Of a stretch of 64,000 bases of DNA, positions 1-9,920 are shown piece by piece. The position numbers were made by a program, and so were the translations under genes. Positions within the stretch are counted from its first letter, which is position 1. Every line of letters begins with the position of its first letter. Source of the stretch: Streptomyces sp. NBC_00440 (GTDB lineage: Bacteria; Actinomycetota; Actinomycetes; Streptomycetales; Streptomycetaceae); NCBI RefSeq assembly GCF_036014215.1, contig NZ_CP107921.1, positions 3,707,001 to 3,771,000 on the forward strand, read 5' to 3'. Below the pieces are notes generated by a model. It was given only the letters and a program-made list of their open reading frames with translations. It made no database searches and had not been told where the DNA came from.

Positions 1-222
1 CTGGCCTACGACCGCACCGCGACGCTGGCGTTCACCGCGGCGGGCAACAACTTCGAGCTGGCCATCGCGGTCGCCATCGCCACCTTCGGCGTCACCTCCG
101 GCCAGGCCCTCTCCGGCGTGGTCGGCCCGCTCATCGAGGTGCCCGTGCTGATCGGCCTGGTCTACGTCGCACTCGCCTGGCGCAAGAAGTTCGCTGCCGA
201 CGCGGTGACGACGGCCCCGTGA
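1..222 (+). CDS. acr3: ACR3-type arsenite efflux permease, C-terminal fragment (5' end outside window)
   Basis: The reading frame is open from the first base and ends at TGA 220-222, giving 73 residues. The segment [17 protein letters not shown] is characteristic of the late transmembrane helices of ACR3/ArsB arsenite exporters (BART superfamily). It is followed by another hydrophobic helix and a short basic tail. The protein would extrude As(III) from the cytoplasm. The next gene starts inside its stop codon (GTGA overlap), the usual layout of actinobacterial ars operons. The remainder lies upstream of the window, so intactness cannot be judged. Family assignment is from recognised sequence pattern, not from a search. 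Confidence 0.85.
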   Translation: MAYDRTATLAFTAAGNNFELAIAVAIATFGVTSGQALSGVVGPLIEVPVLIGLVYVALAWRKKFAADAVTTAP

Positions 223-796
223 CACGCACGGTGGACGTGGTGGTGATCGGCGGCGGGCAGGCAGGACTCACCGCCGGCTACCACCTGCGCCGCAAGAAAA
301 CTCGACTTCATCATCCTCGATGCCCAGAACGAGCCGGGCGGCGCCTGGCCTGTCCGAGCTCCGCCTCGCCCTGGACGAGCGTCTCCAGGCCCCCGCTGAG
401 CTCGCCCCGCTGATCGACCCGAACCAGCACTCCTGCGGCAGCGTCCACCCGCACGGCCACCGCGAACTGTCCCACCCCGAGACGGGGATCTACCTCGTCG
501 GGATGAAGTCCTACGGCCGCGCCCCCACCTTTCTCGCGATGACCGGCTACGAGCAGGTCCGCTCCGTCACCGCCGCCATCGCGGGCGACACCGAATCCGC
601 CGACCGCGTCGAACTCGCCCTCCCCGGAACGGGAGTCTGCGGCGGCGCCGGACTGTTCGACGAACCGGCCGCCGACCAGGCGAACGGAGGCGGCTGCTGC
701 GCTCCGACGCCCACTCTGGTGCAGATCGGCGCTTCCGCGCCTGACACTGCCGTGGACGCCGACGAGCCGGCCCCGTCCGGTGGCTGCTGCGCCTGA
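219..796 (+). pseudogene. Broken arsenic-locus FAD-dependent oxidoreductase (ArsO/flavin monooxygenase-like), frameshifted and internally deleted
   Basis: The GTG start at 219 overlaps the permease stop. The first about 27 residues contain an intact FAD-binding GGGQAG motif. A run of four A's near 296 then shifts the frame: removing one A restores a continuation ending in EPGGAWP, typical of this family, in the frame starting at 301. After about 345 the homologous sequence resumes in the third frame (ELRLALDERLQ, then HPETGIYLVGMKSYGRAPTF), which corresponds to the far C-terminal part of such enzymes. It ends with two Cys-Cys groups (GGGCCA, SGGCCA). About 190 residues remain of an expected 350-450, so the catalytic middle is missing. 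A functional short protein is unlikely, although the ORF 320-796 could still be translated. Confidence 0.75.
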
Positions 797-821
797 CCCG
801 CTGAGGTGGTGAGGGTGGTAT

Positions 822-860
822 GCCGCAGGCCCGACCGGAGTCTCCGGTCGGGCCTGCGGC
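822..860 (+). terminator. Strong hairpin terminator after the ars genes
   Basis: Two perfect 18-bp arms (822-839 and 843-860) are separated by 3 bases. It lies 25 bp after the pseudogene stop and would end ars transcription. Confidence 0.85.
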
Positions 861-1004
861 CATGTGCGGGGTCAGGGACTGCGCCGCCGGGTGGGCACAG
901 GTCGGCCGGTTCGGCGGGTGCTCATCAAGGCGACGCTCCGCGCGTTCCCTCACGCGAGCGCTTCCACGGCGCCCCCGTCGTGCGGACCGTCGCGCCCCGA
1001 ACAT

Positions 1005-1041
1005 AAAAAACCCCAAGTCACCGGCTACGCGACCTGGGGTC
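1005..1041 (-). terminator. Terminator of tRNA-Thr
   Basis: On the minus strand an imperfect GC-rich stem (ACCCCAGGTC / GACTTGGGGT, one mismatch) is followed by a run of six T's (the A's at 1005-1010). It begins just past the tRNA 3' end at 1048. Confidence 0.8.
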
Positions 1042-1047
1042 CCACAG

Positions 1048-1121
1048 AGCCCCCTATCGGATTCGAACCGATGACCTACGCATTACAAGTGCGTTGCTCT
1101 GGCCAGCTGAGCTAAGGAGGC
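1048..1121 (-). tRNA. tRNA-Thr (anticodon TGT)
   Basis: The minus strand folds as a tRNA. The acceptor stem is GCCTCCT paired with AGGGGGC. The D-arm contains AGCTCAGCTGGCCAGAGC. The anticodon stem ACGCA/TGCGT encloses the loop CTTGTAA with anticodon TGT. The T-arm is TCGGTTCGAATCCGA, and the discriminator base is T. CCA is not encoded. The 3' end faces the arsenic genes, so the 3' part could be an integration site (inference). Confidence 0.95.
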
Positions 1122-1302
1122 GTGTCGGAGCATTCTAACCGCAGTGCGGGCGTGACCTCGTCGGGAATTTGCCCGGCCCCGAACTACTGACAGACCGCAA
1201 ACCGCCAGGTAGCGTCTCGTTGCAGTTCACCCGTGTGGACTACACCACTCACCTTTACTCGGATCGTCCGGCACGTTCCTGCCGGTGAAGGAGCGCACAC
1301 CC

Positions 1303-2436
<1,134 letters not shown>

Positions 2437-2467
2437 GACTCTCCTCGGCGACTGACGGATCACCCAC

Positions 2468-2515
2468 GCGCTGCGGCCCCGCCCTCCCTCACCCGGAGGT
2501 GCGGGGCCGCAGCGC
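2468..2515 (+). terminator. Terminator of msiK
   Basis: Perfect 15-bp arms (2468-2482, 2501-2515) with an 18-base loop, 31 bp after the msiK stop. Confidence 0.85.
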
Positions 2516-2652
2516 GTTCCCGGTAAACACCCCGGCAGAGCGGGCATTTCTCAGCGGTCCGTCAACACCTGATTCGAAAAGCAAACTCGAACCATCCCCC
2601 GCACGAGTGACTAAATGTCGCCAAATCATCACCGCCCGCTACGCTCCACAGC

Positions 2653-3066
2653 GTGACCCACACAGCCCGCCGAATCGGCCGAACTCTCGCACTCGTCCTG
2701 CCCGTCGTCCTGGTTCTCTCCGGGACGCTCGCGGTCACCCGCGTCCCGTGGGCAGGCACCTCCAACGGCTCGCAGATGCTGACCGCCTCCACCAAGGAGG
2801 TGTCGGTGCGCGCCAAGACCCGTACCCCGCAGGACATTCTGCGCGACAAGCTCCTCACCGAGCTCCAGGAGAAGGATCCGGGTAAGGCGCTCACACACCT
2901 CCAGCGCGAGGTCGAGAGCCGGCCGTCCCTGGCGAGCCACTGCATGTCGATCGCCCGCTCGCTGGGCCGTGCCGCCGTCGAGCGGTACGGGCCGACGCGC
3001 GCCCAGTCGTTCTCCCGCCCGGTCTGCGACACCTCCTTCGCGTACGGAGTCGCGCACCAGCACTGA
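2653..3066 (+). CDS. Small membrane-anchored or secreted protein of unknown function
   Basis: A GTG start and 137 residues. An N-terminal basic stretch and a hydrophobic segment (about residues 10-28, TLALVLPVVLVLSGTLAV) suggest a signal anchor. The mature part is charged and predicted helical (ILRDKLLTELQEKDPGKAL), with two cysteines (SHCMSIARSLG and RPVCDTSFAYG) that could form a disulfide outside the cell. The family is not recognised. It stands alone between the msiK terminator and a tandem repeat that begins at its stop codon. The start is uncertain because no strong ribosome site precedes 2653. Confidence 0.6.
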   Translation: MTHTARRIGRTLALVLPVVLVLSGTLAVTRVPWAGTSNGSQMLTASTKEVSVRAKTRTPQDILRDKLLTELQEKDPGKALTHLQREVESRPSLASHCMSIARSLGRAAVERYGPTRAQSFSRPVCDTSFAYGVAHQH

Positions 3067-3196
3067 CGCCACACCCGGGCACGACGTCGGTCACCTACGA
3101 CGTCAGTCACATCCGACGTCAGTCCCATCCGACTCAGTCAAGTACGGACGTCCGCCCGGTACCGACGTCGGCTGAGCACCGACGTGATGAGGCGCA
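3065..3196. repeat. Degenerate 16-17 bp tandem array with GACGTC(A/G)GT core
   Basis: Copies of GACG(T)C start at 3065, 3083, 3099, 3115, 3131, 3147, 3164 and 3181, so most are exactly 16 or 17 bp apart. The best-conserved copies are at 3083, 3099 and 3115 (GACGTCAGTC-like, then CA-rich). The array fills the whole interval between the stop at 3066 and the hairpin at the next start codon. It could be iterated protein-binding sites or a drifting minisatellite; the sequence alone does not decide. Confidence 0.6.
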
Positions 3197-3219
3197 CCAG
3201 GTCGTAGGGTGCGCCTCAT
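3187..3219 (+). promoter_or_regulatory. Inverted repeat overlapping the start of the nucleotidyltransferase gene, with a -10-like TAGGGT
   Basis: Perfect 12-bp arms (3187-3198 and 3208-3219) are separated by 9 bases. The right arm ends within the ATG at 3218. TAGGGT at 3206-3211 has the spacing of a -10 box for a leaderless transcript starting at the ATG. No clear -35 or ribosome site is seen. It may be an operator or an RNA hairpin hiding the start codon. Confidence 0.45.
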
Positions 3220-3964
3220 GACGACGACCGCTGATCCTCACGCACACGCGCTGCCCACGCAGGCCGTGGTTCTGGCGGGCGGCCAGGGCTCCCGGCTGCG
3301 CCCGTACACCGACGACCGGCCCAAGCCGATGGTCGAGATCCCGGGCACCGGCACGCCGATCATCGGCCATCAGCTGGCCTGGCTGGCATCCGAAGGTGTC
3401 ACCGACGCCGTCATCTCCTGCGGCCATCTCGCCGAAGTGCTCCAGGAGTGGCTGGATTCCACCGAGTTGCCCCTGCGGGTCACGACCGTCGTCGAGTCCG
3501 AACCGCTCGGCCGCGGCGGTGGTCTCAAATACGCCGCCGCGCATCTGCCCCACCCCGACCAGCCCTGGTACGCGACGAACGGTGACATCTGGACGCGCTT
3601 CTCCCTGCGTGAGATGGCCGCCTTCCACACCGAGCGCGATGCCGTCGCCACGCTCGCTCTCGCCCGGCCCCGGATCCCGTGGGGGGCGGTCGAGACGGAC
3701 CAGTTCGGGCATGTACTGGACTTCATCGAGTCGCCCCCGTCCCCGTACCTCATCAACGCGGGCATCTACGTCTTCTCCGCGGGCTTCACGTCCCTTCTCC
3801 CGGACCGCGGCGACCACGAGCGGTCGACGTTCCCCCGGCTCGCCCGCGAGCGCAGGCTGGCCGGCTACCCGCTTCCGCACGGTGCGTACTGGCGGGCCAT
3901 CGACACCGCCAAGGACCTCACCGAGGCAGCGAAAGAGCTCGGCAGCCACAACAGCCCCAACTGA
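3218..3964 (+). CDS. Sugar-nucleotide nucleotidyltransferase (NDP-sugar pyrophosphorylase family)
   Basis: 248 residues. The N-terminus has the nucleotide-binding signature VVLAGGQGSRLRPYT followed by PKPMVEI, the NTP/sugar-1-phosphate binding loop. NGDIW near residue 115 is the metal-binding aspartate region of the family, and LINAGIYVF lines the sugar site. These enzymes join a sugar-1-phosphate to an NTP in the cytoplasm, making activated sugars for glycans. It is shorter than GlmU or RmlA and has no hexapeptide domain, so the exact sugar is unknown. ATG 3218 was chosen over GTG 3209 because the family begins close to the glycine-rich loop and because of the adjacent -10-like sequence. Confidence 0.85.
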   Translation: MTTTADPHAHALPTQAVVLAGGQGSRLRPYTDDRPKPMVEIPGTGTPIIGHQLAWLASEGVTDAVISCGHLAEVLQEWLDSTELPLRVTTVVESEPLGRGGGLKYAAAHLPHPDQPWYATNGDIWTRFSLREMAAFHTERDAVATLALARPRIPWGAVETDQFGHVLDFIESPPSPYLINAGIYVFSAGFTSLLPDRGDHERSTFPRLARERRLAGYPLPHGAYWRAIDTAKDLTEAAKELGSHNSPN

Positions 3965-4026
3965 GCTGCCGGGCCCGGCAATCCCCCGTACCGCGCCCGC
4001 CCGAACAGACACGGAGACAGACACAG

Positions 4027-4060
4027 GTAAGGGGCGACCGCCTTTGCGATCGCCCCTTAC
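4027..4060. terminator. Bidirectional terminator between convergent genes
   Basis: Perfect 11-bp arms (GTAAGGGGCGA at 4027 and its complement ending at 4060) with a 12-base loop, between the nucleotidyltransferase and the DoxX gene. Confidence 0.85.
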
Positions 4061-4094
4061 TTACGTCCCCTGCCTACGTCCCCCTGCGCCTCCG

Positions 4095-5729
4095 TCAGCC
4101 GAGAAGGCCGCCGATCGGGTTCTTGTTGCTTCCCCCGCCGGACGAACTGCCTCCCGAGCCACCGCCCGACGTACCGGAGCCGCCACTGGCGCTGCCTCCG
4201 CCGGTGCTCGTCCCGCCCGACGCCGTGGGGCCCGCGCTGGTCGCTGCCGGGGGCGGCGGAGCCTGCTGCTGCTGTTGCTGCGGCTGCTGCTGGCCGGTGC
4301 CCTGAGTCGCGCTGGGCTGGTGCCGGCCCGTGGAGCCGACGGTCGCGCTCTCCCGGACCGTGCCCGGCGTCGACGACTTCGCCGAGGGATGTGCGGCGCC
4401 GCTCGCGGACGGTGCGGGCGCCCGCGACGTGCGCTGCTGCGACGGGCTGCCCGATGCGCCGGGCTCCTGCGGCAGCGGCTGTCCCGGCAGCCGGTTGGTG
4501 GGATCGGTGTTCGGACCCGGTACGGTCACGACCTCGGCGGAGCGCACGGCGCCGCCCAGCACCGCGCCGATGATCAGCGTCAGCCCCACGACCACCGAGG
4601 CGACGACGGCGCCGCGCCGCAGCACCCGTCGCCGCAGCTCGGCGAGTTCGGAGCGCGGGCCGAGCGTGCGCCAGGCCTCGCCCGCGAGGCGGCTGTCGAT
4701 CGAGTAGACCGGCGCGCCCGCGATGATCAGCGGCGACCAGGCGGCGAGGTAGATGATGTCCGGCGCGTCGTACACCGGGACGGTCCGCCAGCTGACCGTG
4801 ACGACGAGCGCCGCGGAGAGCAGCGCGCCGAGGACCCCCGCGACCCGCTGCCAGAGTCCGAGTACGGTCAGCACCCCGACCACGACCTGCAGGAACGCGA
4901 TGGTCAGCCCGGCGCCCACCGGATGCGACAGCGCGAAGTCACGGAGCGGGCTCGCCAGGGCCCAAGGATGCAGCGAGTGCAGCCACTTGACCATGGAGCC
5001 TCGTTCGCCGCCGTCGAAGTAGACGGGGTCGCAGAGTTTGCCCATGCCGGCGTACATCGAGATGAACCCGAGGAACACGCGGAGCGGGAGCAGCACCACG
5101 CCGAGGTTCATCCGGCGGTCGGGGTAGTAGGCGTGGCGGACGCCGTCCGAGCCGGACCGCTCGGTGTCCGTGCGGTTTCCGCTGCCGTCGGGGCCGTAGC
5201 CGAGGCCGTCGTCGAACGCGTCGTCGGCATCGTCACCGGTATCCGCGTACGGGCCGCCGGAGTAGCGCTCCTGCTCGTCGTACGCACCGACGGCCCCGCG
5301 CATCCGGGGCAGCAACTGCGTGCCGGGGCCCTCTCCCCCGGGGCCGCGACGCGGGGGGCCGTCCGCGCCGTCGACGTCGATACGGGGGATGACCTGGGTG
5401 GCTCCCGCGTCGTGGCCGGACGCGTAACCGACCTCCTGTACGCCGGAGTTCCGCACGGCCTGGAGAAGTCTGATGGCCCCGGTGTCGTCGGGGGCGGACT
5501 TCCCACTCCACACGACAGGCGCCCGGCGCCGCCCGCCCGCGCCGGAAGCCGCGGGGATCCTTGCCGTGTCCTTCAGGCCCGAACCGGCGGGCCGCAGAAT
5601 CGAGTTCGGTGCGAGCTGCACCCGGAAGCTGGCGTGGTTGACGACGACCTGTGCGGGATCGCACGGCACCTTGACCATGCTCAGCGCGGGCAGGTCGTCG
5701 AACCCGGGTGTTCTGGTGTCCACGCTCAT
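4095..5729 (-). CDS. DoxX-family integral membrane protein with long disordered tails
   Basis: 544 residues. Residues 1 to about 205 are hydrophilic and rich in Gly, Asp and Pro. The DoxX-like core follows, starting near RMNLGVVLLPLRVFLGFISMYAGMGKL and giving about four transmembrane segments. A further hydrophobic helix (VVASVVVGLTLIIGAVLGG) comes before a C-terminal tail of about 140 residues of low complexity: Pro/Ser, a Gln run (QQQPQQQQQQ) and Gly/Ser/Thr. DoxX proteins belong to a membrane redox/thiosulfate-linked superfamily, but the substrate here cannot be named. It lies downstream of rlmB on the same strand but is separated from it by a hairpin. No ribosome site is clear at ATG 5729, so a later start is possible. 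Confidence 0.8.
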   Translation of the reverse strand: MSVDTRTPGFDDLPALSMVKVPCDPAQVVVNHASFRVQLAPNSILRPAGSGLKDTARIPAASGAGGRRRAPVVWSGKSAPDDTGAIRLLQAVRNSGVQEVGYASGHDAGATQVIPRIDVDGADGPPRRGPGGEGPGTQLLPRMRGAVGAYDEQERYSGGPYADTGDDADDAFDDGLGYGPDGSGNRTDTERSGSDGVRHAYYPDRRMNLGVVLLPLRVFLGFISMYAGMGKLCDPVYFDGGERGSMVKWLHSLHPWALASPLRDFALSHPVGAGLTIAFLQVVVGVLTVLGLWQRVAGVLGALLSAALVVTVSWRTVPVYDAPDIIYLAAWSPLIIAGAPVYSIDSRLAGEAWRTLGPRSELAELRRRVLRRGAVVASVVVGLTLIIGAVLGGAVRSAEVVTVPGPNTDPTNRLPGQPLPQEPGASGSPSQQRTSRAPAPSASGAAHPSAKSSTPGTVRESATVGSTGRHQPSATQGTGQQQPQQQQQQAPPPPAATSAGPTASGGTSTGGGSASGGSGTSGGGSGGSSSGGGSNKNPIGGLLG

Positions 5730-5963
5730 CTAACCGAGTGACACAGGTTTAGGACACTGCCTTGACACTCCGGATCTGTCCGCGACCCGTCAACAGGCGT
5801 GACCCGTAAGGCGAAGCGCCACCCGGCCGAGCGCCCGGCGGACCACCCCTGCACTCAGGTACGGAGCCCCCACCAGCCGCAACGGCAGCCCCCTCCCGAC
5901 AGCGGCCCACCCGGGCAGCCCACCCGGGACAACAGCGGCGGCGACAGCGGCGACAGCCACAAC

Positions 5964-6011
5964 GGCCCGGGTGCGCACCGTCCGTCGTGACGGACGATGC
6001 GCACCCGGGCC
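5964..6011. terminator. Long hairpin terminator after rlmB
   Basis: A 14-bp perfect stem (5964-5977 with 5998-6011) is extended by eight more pairs after one mismatch, with a tiny loop. It lies 52 bp past the rlmB stop on the minus strand and upstream of the DoxX gene. Confidence 0.85.
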
Positions 6012-6062
6012 GCGTTCTGGCTCTTCCCCGCTTGCGGTTCCGGTCCCGCTTCCGGTCCCGGA

Positions 6063-7019
6063 TCAGGCCCGGCGGCGCGCCGCCTCGTACAGGACGATGC
6101 CCGCTGCCACACCCGCGTTCAGCGACTCCGCGCCGCCCGGCATCGGGATCCGCACCCGGTAGTCGCAGGTCTCGCCGACGAGCCGGCCGAGACCCTTGCC
6201 CTCGCTGCCGATGACGATGACGACCGGACCGCCCAGCGCCTCCAGGTCCTGCACCTCGTGCTCGCCGTCCGCCGCGAGGCCGACGACCGTGATGCCGGCC
6301 TTCTGGTAGCCCTCCAGCGCCCGCGTCAGGTTGGTGACCCGGGAGACCGGCGTACGCGCGGCCGTGCCCGCGGACGACTTCCAGGCACCCGCCGTCATCC
6401 CGGCCGCCCGGCGCTCCGGGACGACCACGCCGTGGCCGCCGAACGCGGAGACCGAACGGACGATCGCGCCCAGGTTCCGCGGGTCGGTCACCCCGTCGAG
6501 GGCGACGATCAGCGGGTCCTCGTTGGCGTCGTACGCGGCGGAGGTGAGGTCCTCGGGGTGCGCGTACTCGTACGGCGGGACCTGGAGGACGAGGCCCTGG
6601 TGGTTCAGGCCGTTCGTCATCCGGTCCAGCTCCGGGCGCGGGGCCTCCATCAGGTTGATGTTGCCGCGCTGCCCGGCGAGCTGGAGCGCCTCGCGCACCC
6701 GCTCGTCGTTGTCGATGTACTGCTGGACGTACAGGGTCACCGCCGGGACGCCGTCGCGCAGCGCCTCGAAGACCGGGTTGCGGCCGACGACCATCTCGGA
6801 CGTGCCCTTGACCCCGCCCCGGCGCGGCGCCGGGCGGCGGGCCGCGGCCTGCCGCGCCTGGGCGCCGGCGATGCGGTTCTTCTTGTGCCCCTTGCGTTCG
6901 GACGCGGGCGGCGTCGGCCCCTTCCCCTCCAGGCCGCGGCGTCGCTGGCCCCCGCTGCCGACCTGCGCGCCCTTCTTGTTGGACGTGCGGCGGTTCCTGC
7001 GCTGGCTGTTCCCGGCCAT
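6063..7019 (-). CDS. rlmB: 23S rRNA 2'-O-ribose methyltransferase, TrmH/SpoU family (RlmB-like)
   Basis: 318 residues. The first about 75 are a basic, disordered extension (RRNRRTSNKKG and many Arg/Lys), common in actinobacterial RlmB. The substrate-binding domain begins MVVGRNPVFEALRDG. The SPOUT catalytic domain shows motif 1 DPRNLGAIVRS, motif 2 VIVIGSEGKGL and motif 3 IPMPGGAESLNAGVAAGIVLYE, with the AdoMet knot. It methylates a guanosine ribose in 23S rRNA (G2251 in E. coli). It starts 84 bp after the cysS stop on the same strand and is probably cotranscribed with it. Confidence 0.92.
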   Translation of the reverse strand: MAGNSQRRNRRTSNKKGAQVGSGGQRRRGLEGKGPTPPASERKGHKKNRIAGAQARQAAARRPAPRRGGVKGTSEMVVGRNPVFEALRDGVPAVTLYVQQYIDNDERVREALQLAGQRGNINLMEAPRPELDRMTNGLNHQGLVLQVPPYEYAHPEDLTSAAYDANEDPLIVALDGVTDPRNLGAIVRSVSAFGGHGVVVPERRAAGMTAGAWKSSAGTAARTPVSRVTNLTRALEGYQKAGITVVGLAADGEHEVQDLEALGGPVVIVIGSEGKGLGRLVGETCDYRVRIPMPGGAESLNAGVAAGIVLYEAARRRA

Positions 7020-7103
7020 GACCTACCTGTTTCTCTGCTGCTCAGTACGTACTACGTATAGGAAAGTGTGCCGCGAACGGCGGCGCGGCGCTCACCGCGG
7101 GCG

Positions 7104-8504
<1,401 letters not shown>

Positions 8505-8586
8505 TGCACCAGGGTAGTGGCCCCATACCAGTGCCCCGCGACCCTTTGGCCGACGGGGCAGGGAAGTGTGACGCAACAGTGCCCCG

Positions 8587-8631
8587 GAGCGCCCGTCCGG
8601 CAGCCGGTGAACAGCCGCTGAACGGGCGCTC
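8587..8631. terminator. Hairpin between the PPOX-like gene and cysS
   Basis: Perfect 10-bp arms (8587-8596, 8622-8631) with a 25-base loop. A plausible but not strong terminator for the minus-strand PPOX-like gene. Confidence 0.45.
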
Positions 8632-8681
8632 GGGCGGGCACTTCCCCGGGAATCAGGCCCTTCTCCCCCGGGACCCGGGCG

Positions 8682-9086
8682 TCAGATGCGGCCGACGACC
8701 TTGCGCGGGGTGATCCTGACGACGACCCGGGGGGCGTCGTTGGCGGAGTCCGGGTTGAACTCGGCGTACGGCTTGCCCTGGTACTTCAGCGACAGCTCGT
8801 CGATCAGGTCCTGGCCGCCGTCGGTGGTGAGCGTCGCGGTGCCCCGGATCTCGGCGTACGAGTAGGGGGCGTCGGCGGGCTGCACCAGCACCGTGACCCG
8901 GGGGTCGCGGCGGAGGTTCTTCTCCTTGCGGCGGTCGACCGTGGTCGAGATCAGGACATCGTCACCGTCCCGCTTCACCCAGACCGGGCTCACCTGGGGG
9001 CTGCCGTCGGGCTGGATGGTGGCGATGTTGACGAAGACGGGGCTGTCGAGGAGTTCCTTGAGCTTGTCGCTGAGTACGGCAGACAC
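8682..9086 (-). CDS. PPOX-class split-barrel flavin/F420-dependent enzyme
   Basis: 134 residues with the compact PNPOx-like split-barrel pattern: an N-terminal helix LSDKLKELLDSP, then VFVNIATIQPDGSPQVSPVWV, DVLISTTVDRRKEKNLRRDPRVTVLV, and a C-terminal VVVRITPRKVVGRI. The family includes F420- and FMN-binding reductases, and this arrangement matches the small actinobacterial F420-dependent group (TIGR03618-like). The substrate is unknown. GTG 9086 is preceded by GGAGG at about 9 bases. It follows ispF on the same strand, separated by an unusual tandem repeat. Confidence 0.85.
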   Translation of the reverse strand: MSAVLSDKLKELLDSPVFVNIATIQPDGSPQVSPVWVKRDGDDVLISTTVDRRKEKNLRRDPRVTVLVQPADAPYSYAEIRGTATLTTDGGQDLIDELSLKYQGKPYAEFNPDSANDAPRVVVRITPRKVVGRI

Positions 9087-9240
9087 GGGCTTGGCCTCCG
9101 GTTCGCTGAACAGGGTGCGGAAGAGGGTGTGCGGAAGAGGGCGTGCGGAAGAGCTTGCGCCCCCATCCCTACCCCAAACAGCGCGGCCCTGTCCCGGCTT
9201 CCCGCCCGCGCCGCGCGGATCCACGGACCAGGGCCGGTCG

Positions 9241-9343
9241 TTACGTACGTACCACCAGGACGGTTGTTACGTACGTACCACCAGGACGGTCGTTACGTAC
9301 GTACCACCAGGCCGTCGTTACGTACGTACCACCAGGGCCGTCG
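9241..9343. repeat. Four tandem 25-26 bp copies of the ispF 3' end, each with palindrome TACGTACGTA
   Basis: TTACGTACGTACCACCAGG starts at 9241, 9267, 9293 and 9318 (spacing 26, 26, 25). The copy at 9318 is the last codons and TAA stop of ispF, read on the minus strand as Leu-Val-Val-Arg-Thr-stop. The three downstream copies repeat the same codons and stop. Each copy carries a perfect 10-bp palindrome. Confidence 0.9.
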
Positions 9344-9920
9344 CGATGGCCGCCAGCCCTTCGCCCCGGCCGGTGAAGCCGAGCCCGTCGCTGGTTGCCG
9401 CGGAGACCGAGACGGGCGCGCCGACAGCGCCCGAGAGGACCCGTTGCGCCTCGTCCCTGCGCTTGCCGATCTTCGGCCGGCCGCCGACCACCTGGACGGC
9501 CACGTTGCCGATGGCGAACCCCTCGGCGCGGACGATCCTGGCGGCCTCGGTGAGCAGGGTGAGCCCGGAGGCCCCGGACCACTCGGGGCGGCCGGTGCCG
9601 AAGTGGGCGCCGAGGTCGCCGATCCCGGCGGCCGAGAAGAGCGCGTTGCAGGCGGCATGGGCGACGACGTCCGCATCGGAGTGCCCGGCGAGCCCGGGGC
9701 CCTCGCCCTCCCAGCGGAGCCCGGCGCACCAGAGTTCGCGGCCCTCCTCGAAGGCGTGGATGTCGGTCCCGATACCGACCTGCGGCATCACCGGCACGGA
9801 CGGCCGCACGGGCTGCTCGCCCACAGGCTGTGCACGCCGCTCGGACTGCCGGTGCGCGGACTGCTCGTACTCGGACCGCTCGTCATCGGACTGCTCATGC
9901 TCATCATGCTCAGAAGCCAT
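9318..9920 (-). CDS. ispF: 2-C-methyl-D-erythritol 2,4-cyclodiphosphate synthase
   Basis: 200 residues. The core begins [12 protein letters not shown] (metal ligands Asp and His), followed by [31 protein letters not shown] (third metal ligand His and the signature) and ends [14 protein letters not shown]. It is a trimeric cytoplasmic enzyme of the MEP pathway, closing the cyclic diphosphate of the isoprenoid precursor. An extra about 44-residue N-terminal extension rich in Glu, Asp, Gln, His and Ser precedes the core. The ATG at 9920 has a strong AGGAGG site, so the extension is likely real. It overlaps the ispD 3' end by 11 bp (translational coupling). Confidence 0.96.
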   Translation of the reverse strand: MASEHDEHEQSDDERSEYEQSAHRQSERRAQPVGEQPVRPSVPVMPQVGIGTDIHAFEEGRELWCAGLRWEGEGPGLAGHSDADVVAHAACNALFSAAGIGDLGAHFGTGRPEWSGASGLTLLTEAARIVRAEGFAIGNVAVQVVGGRPKIGKRRDEAQRVLSGAVGAPVSVSAATSDGLGFTGRGEGLAAIATALVVRT

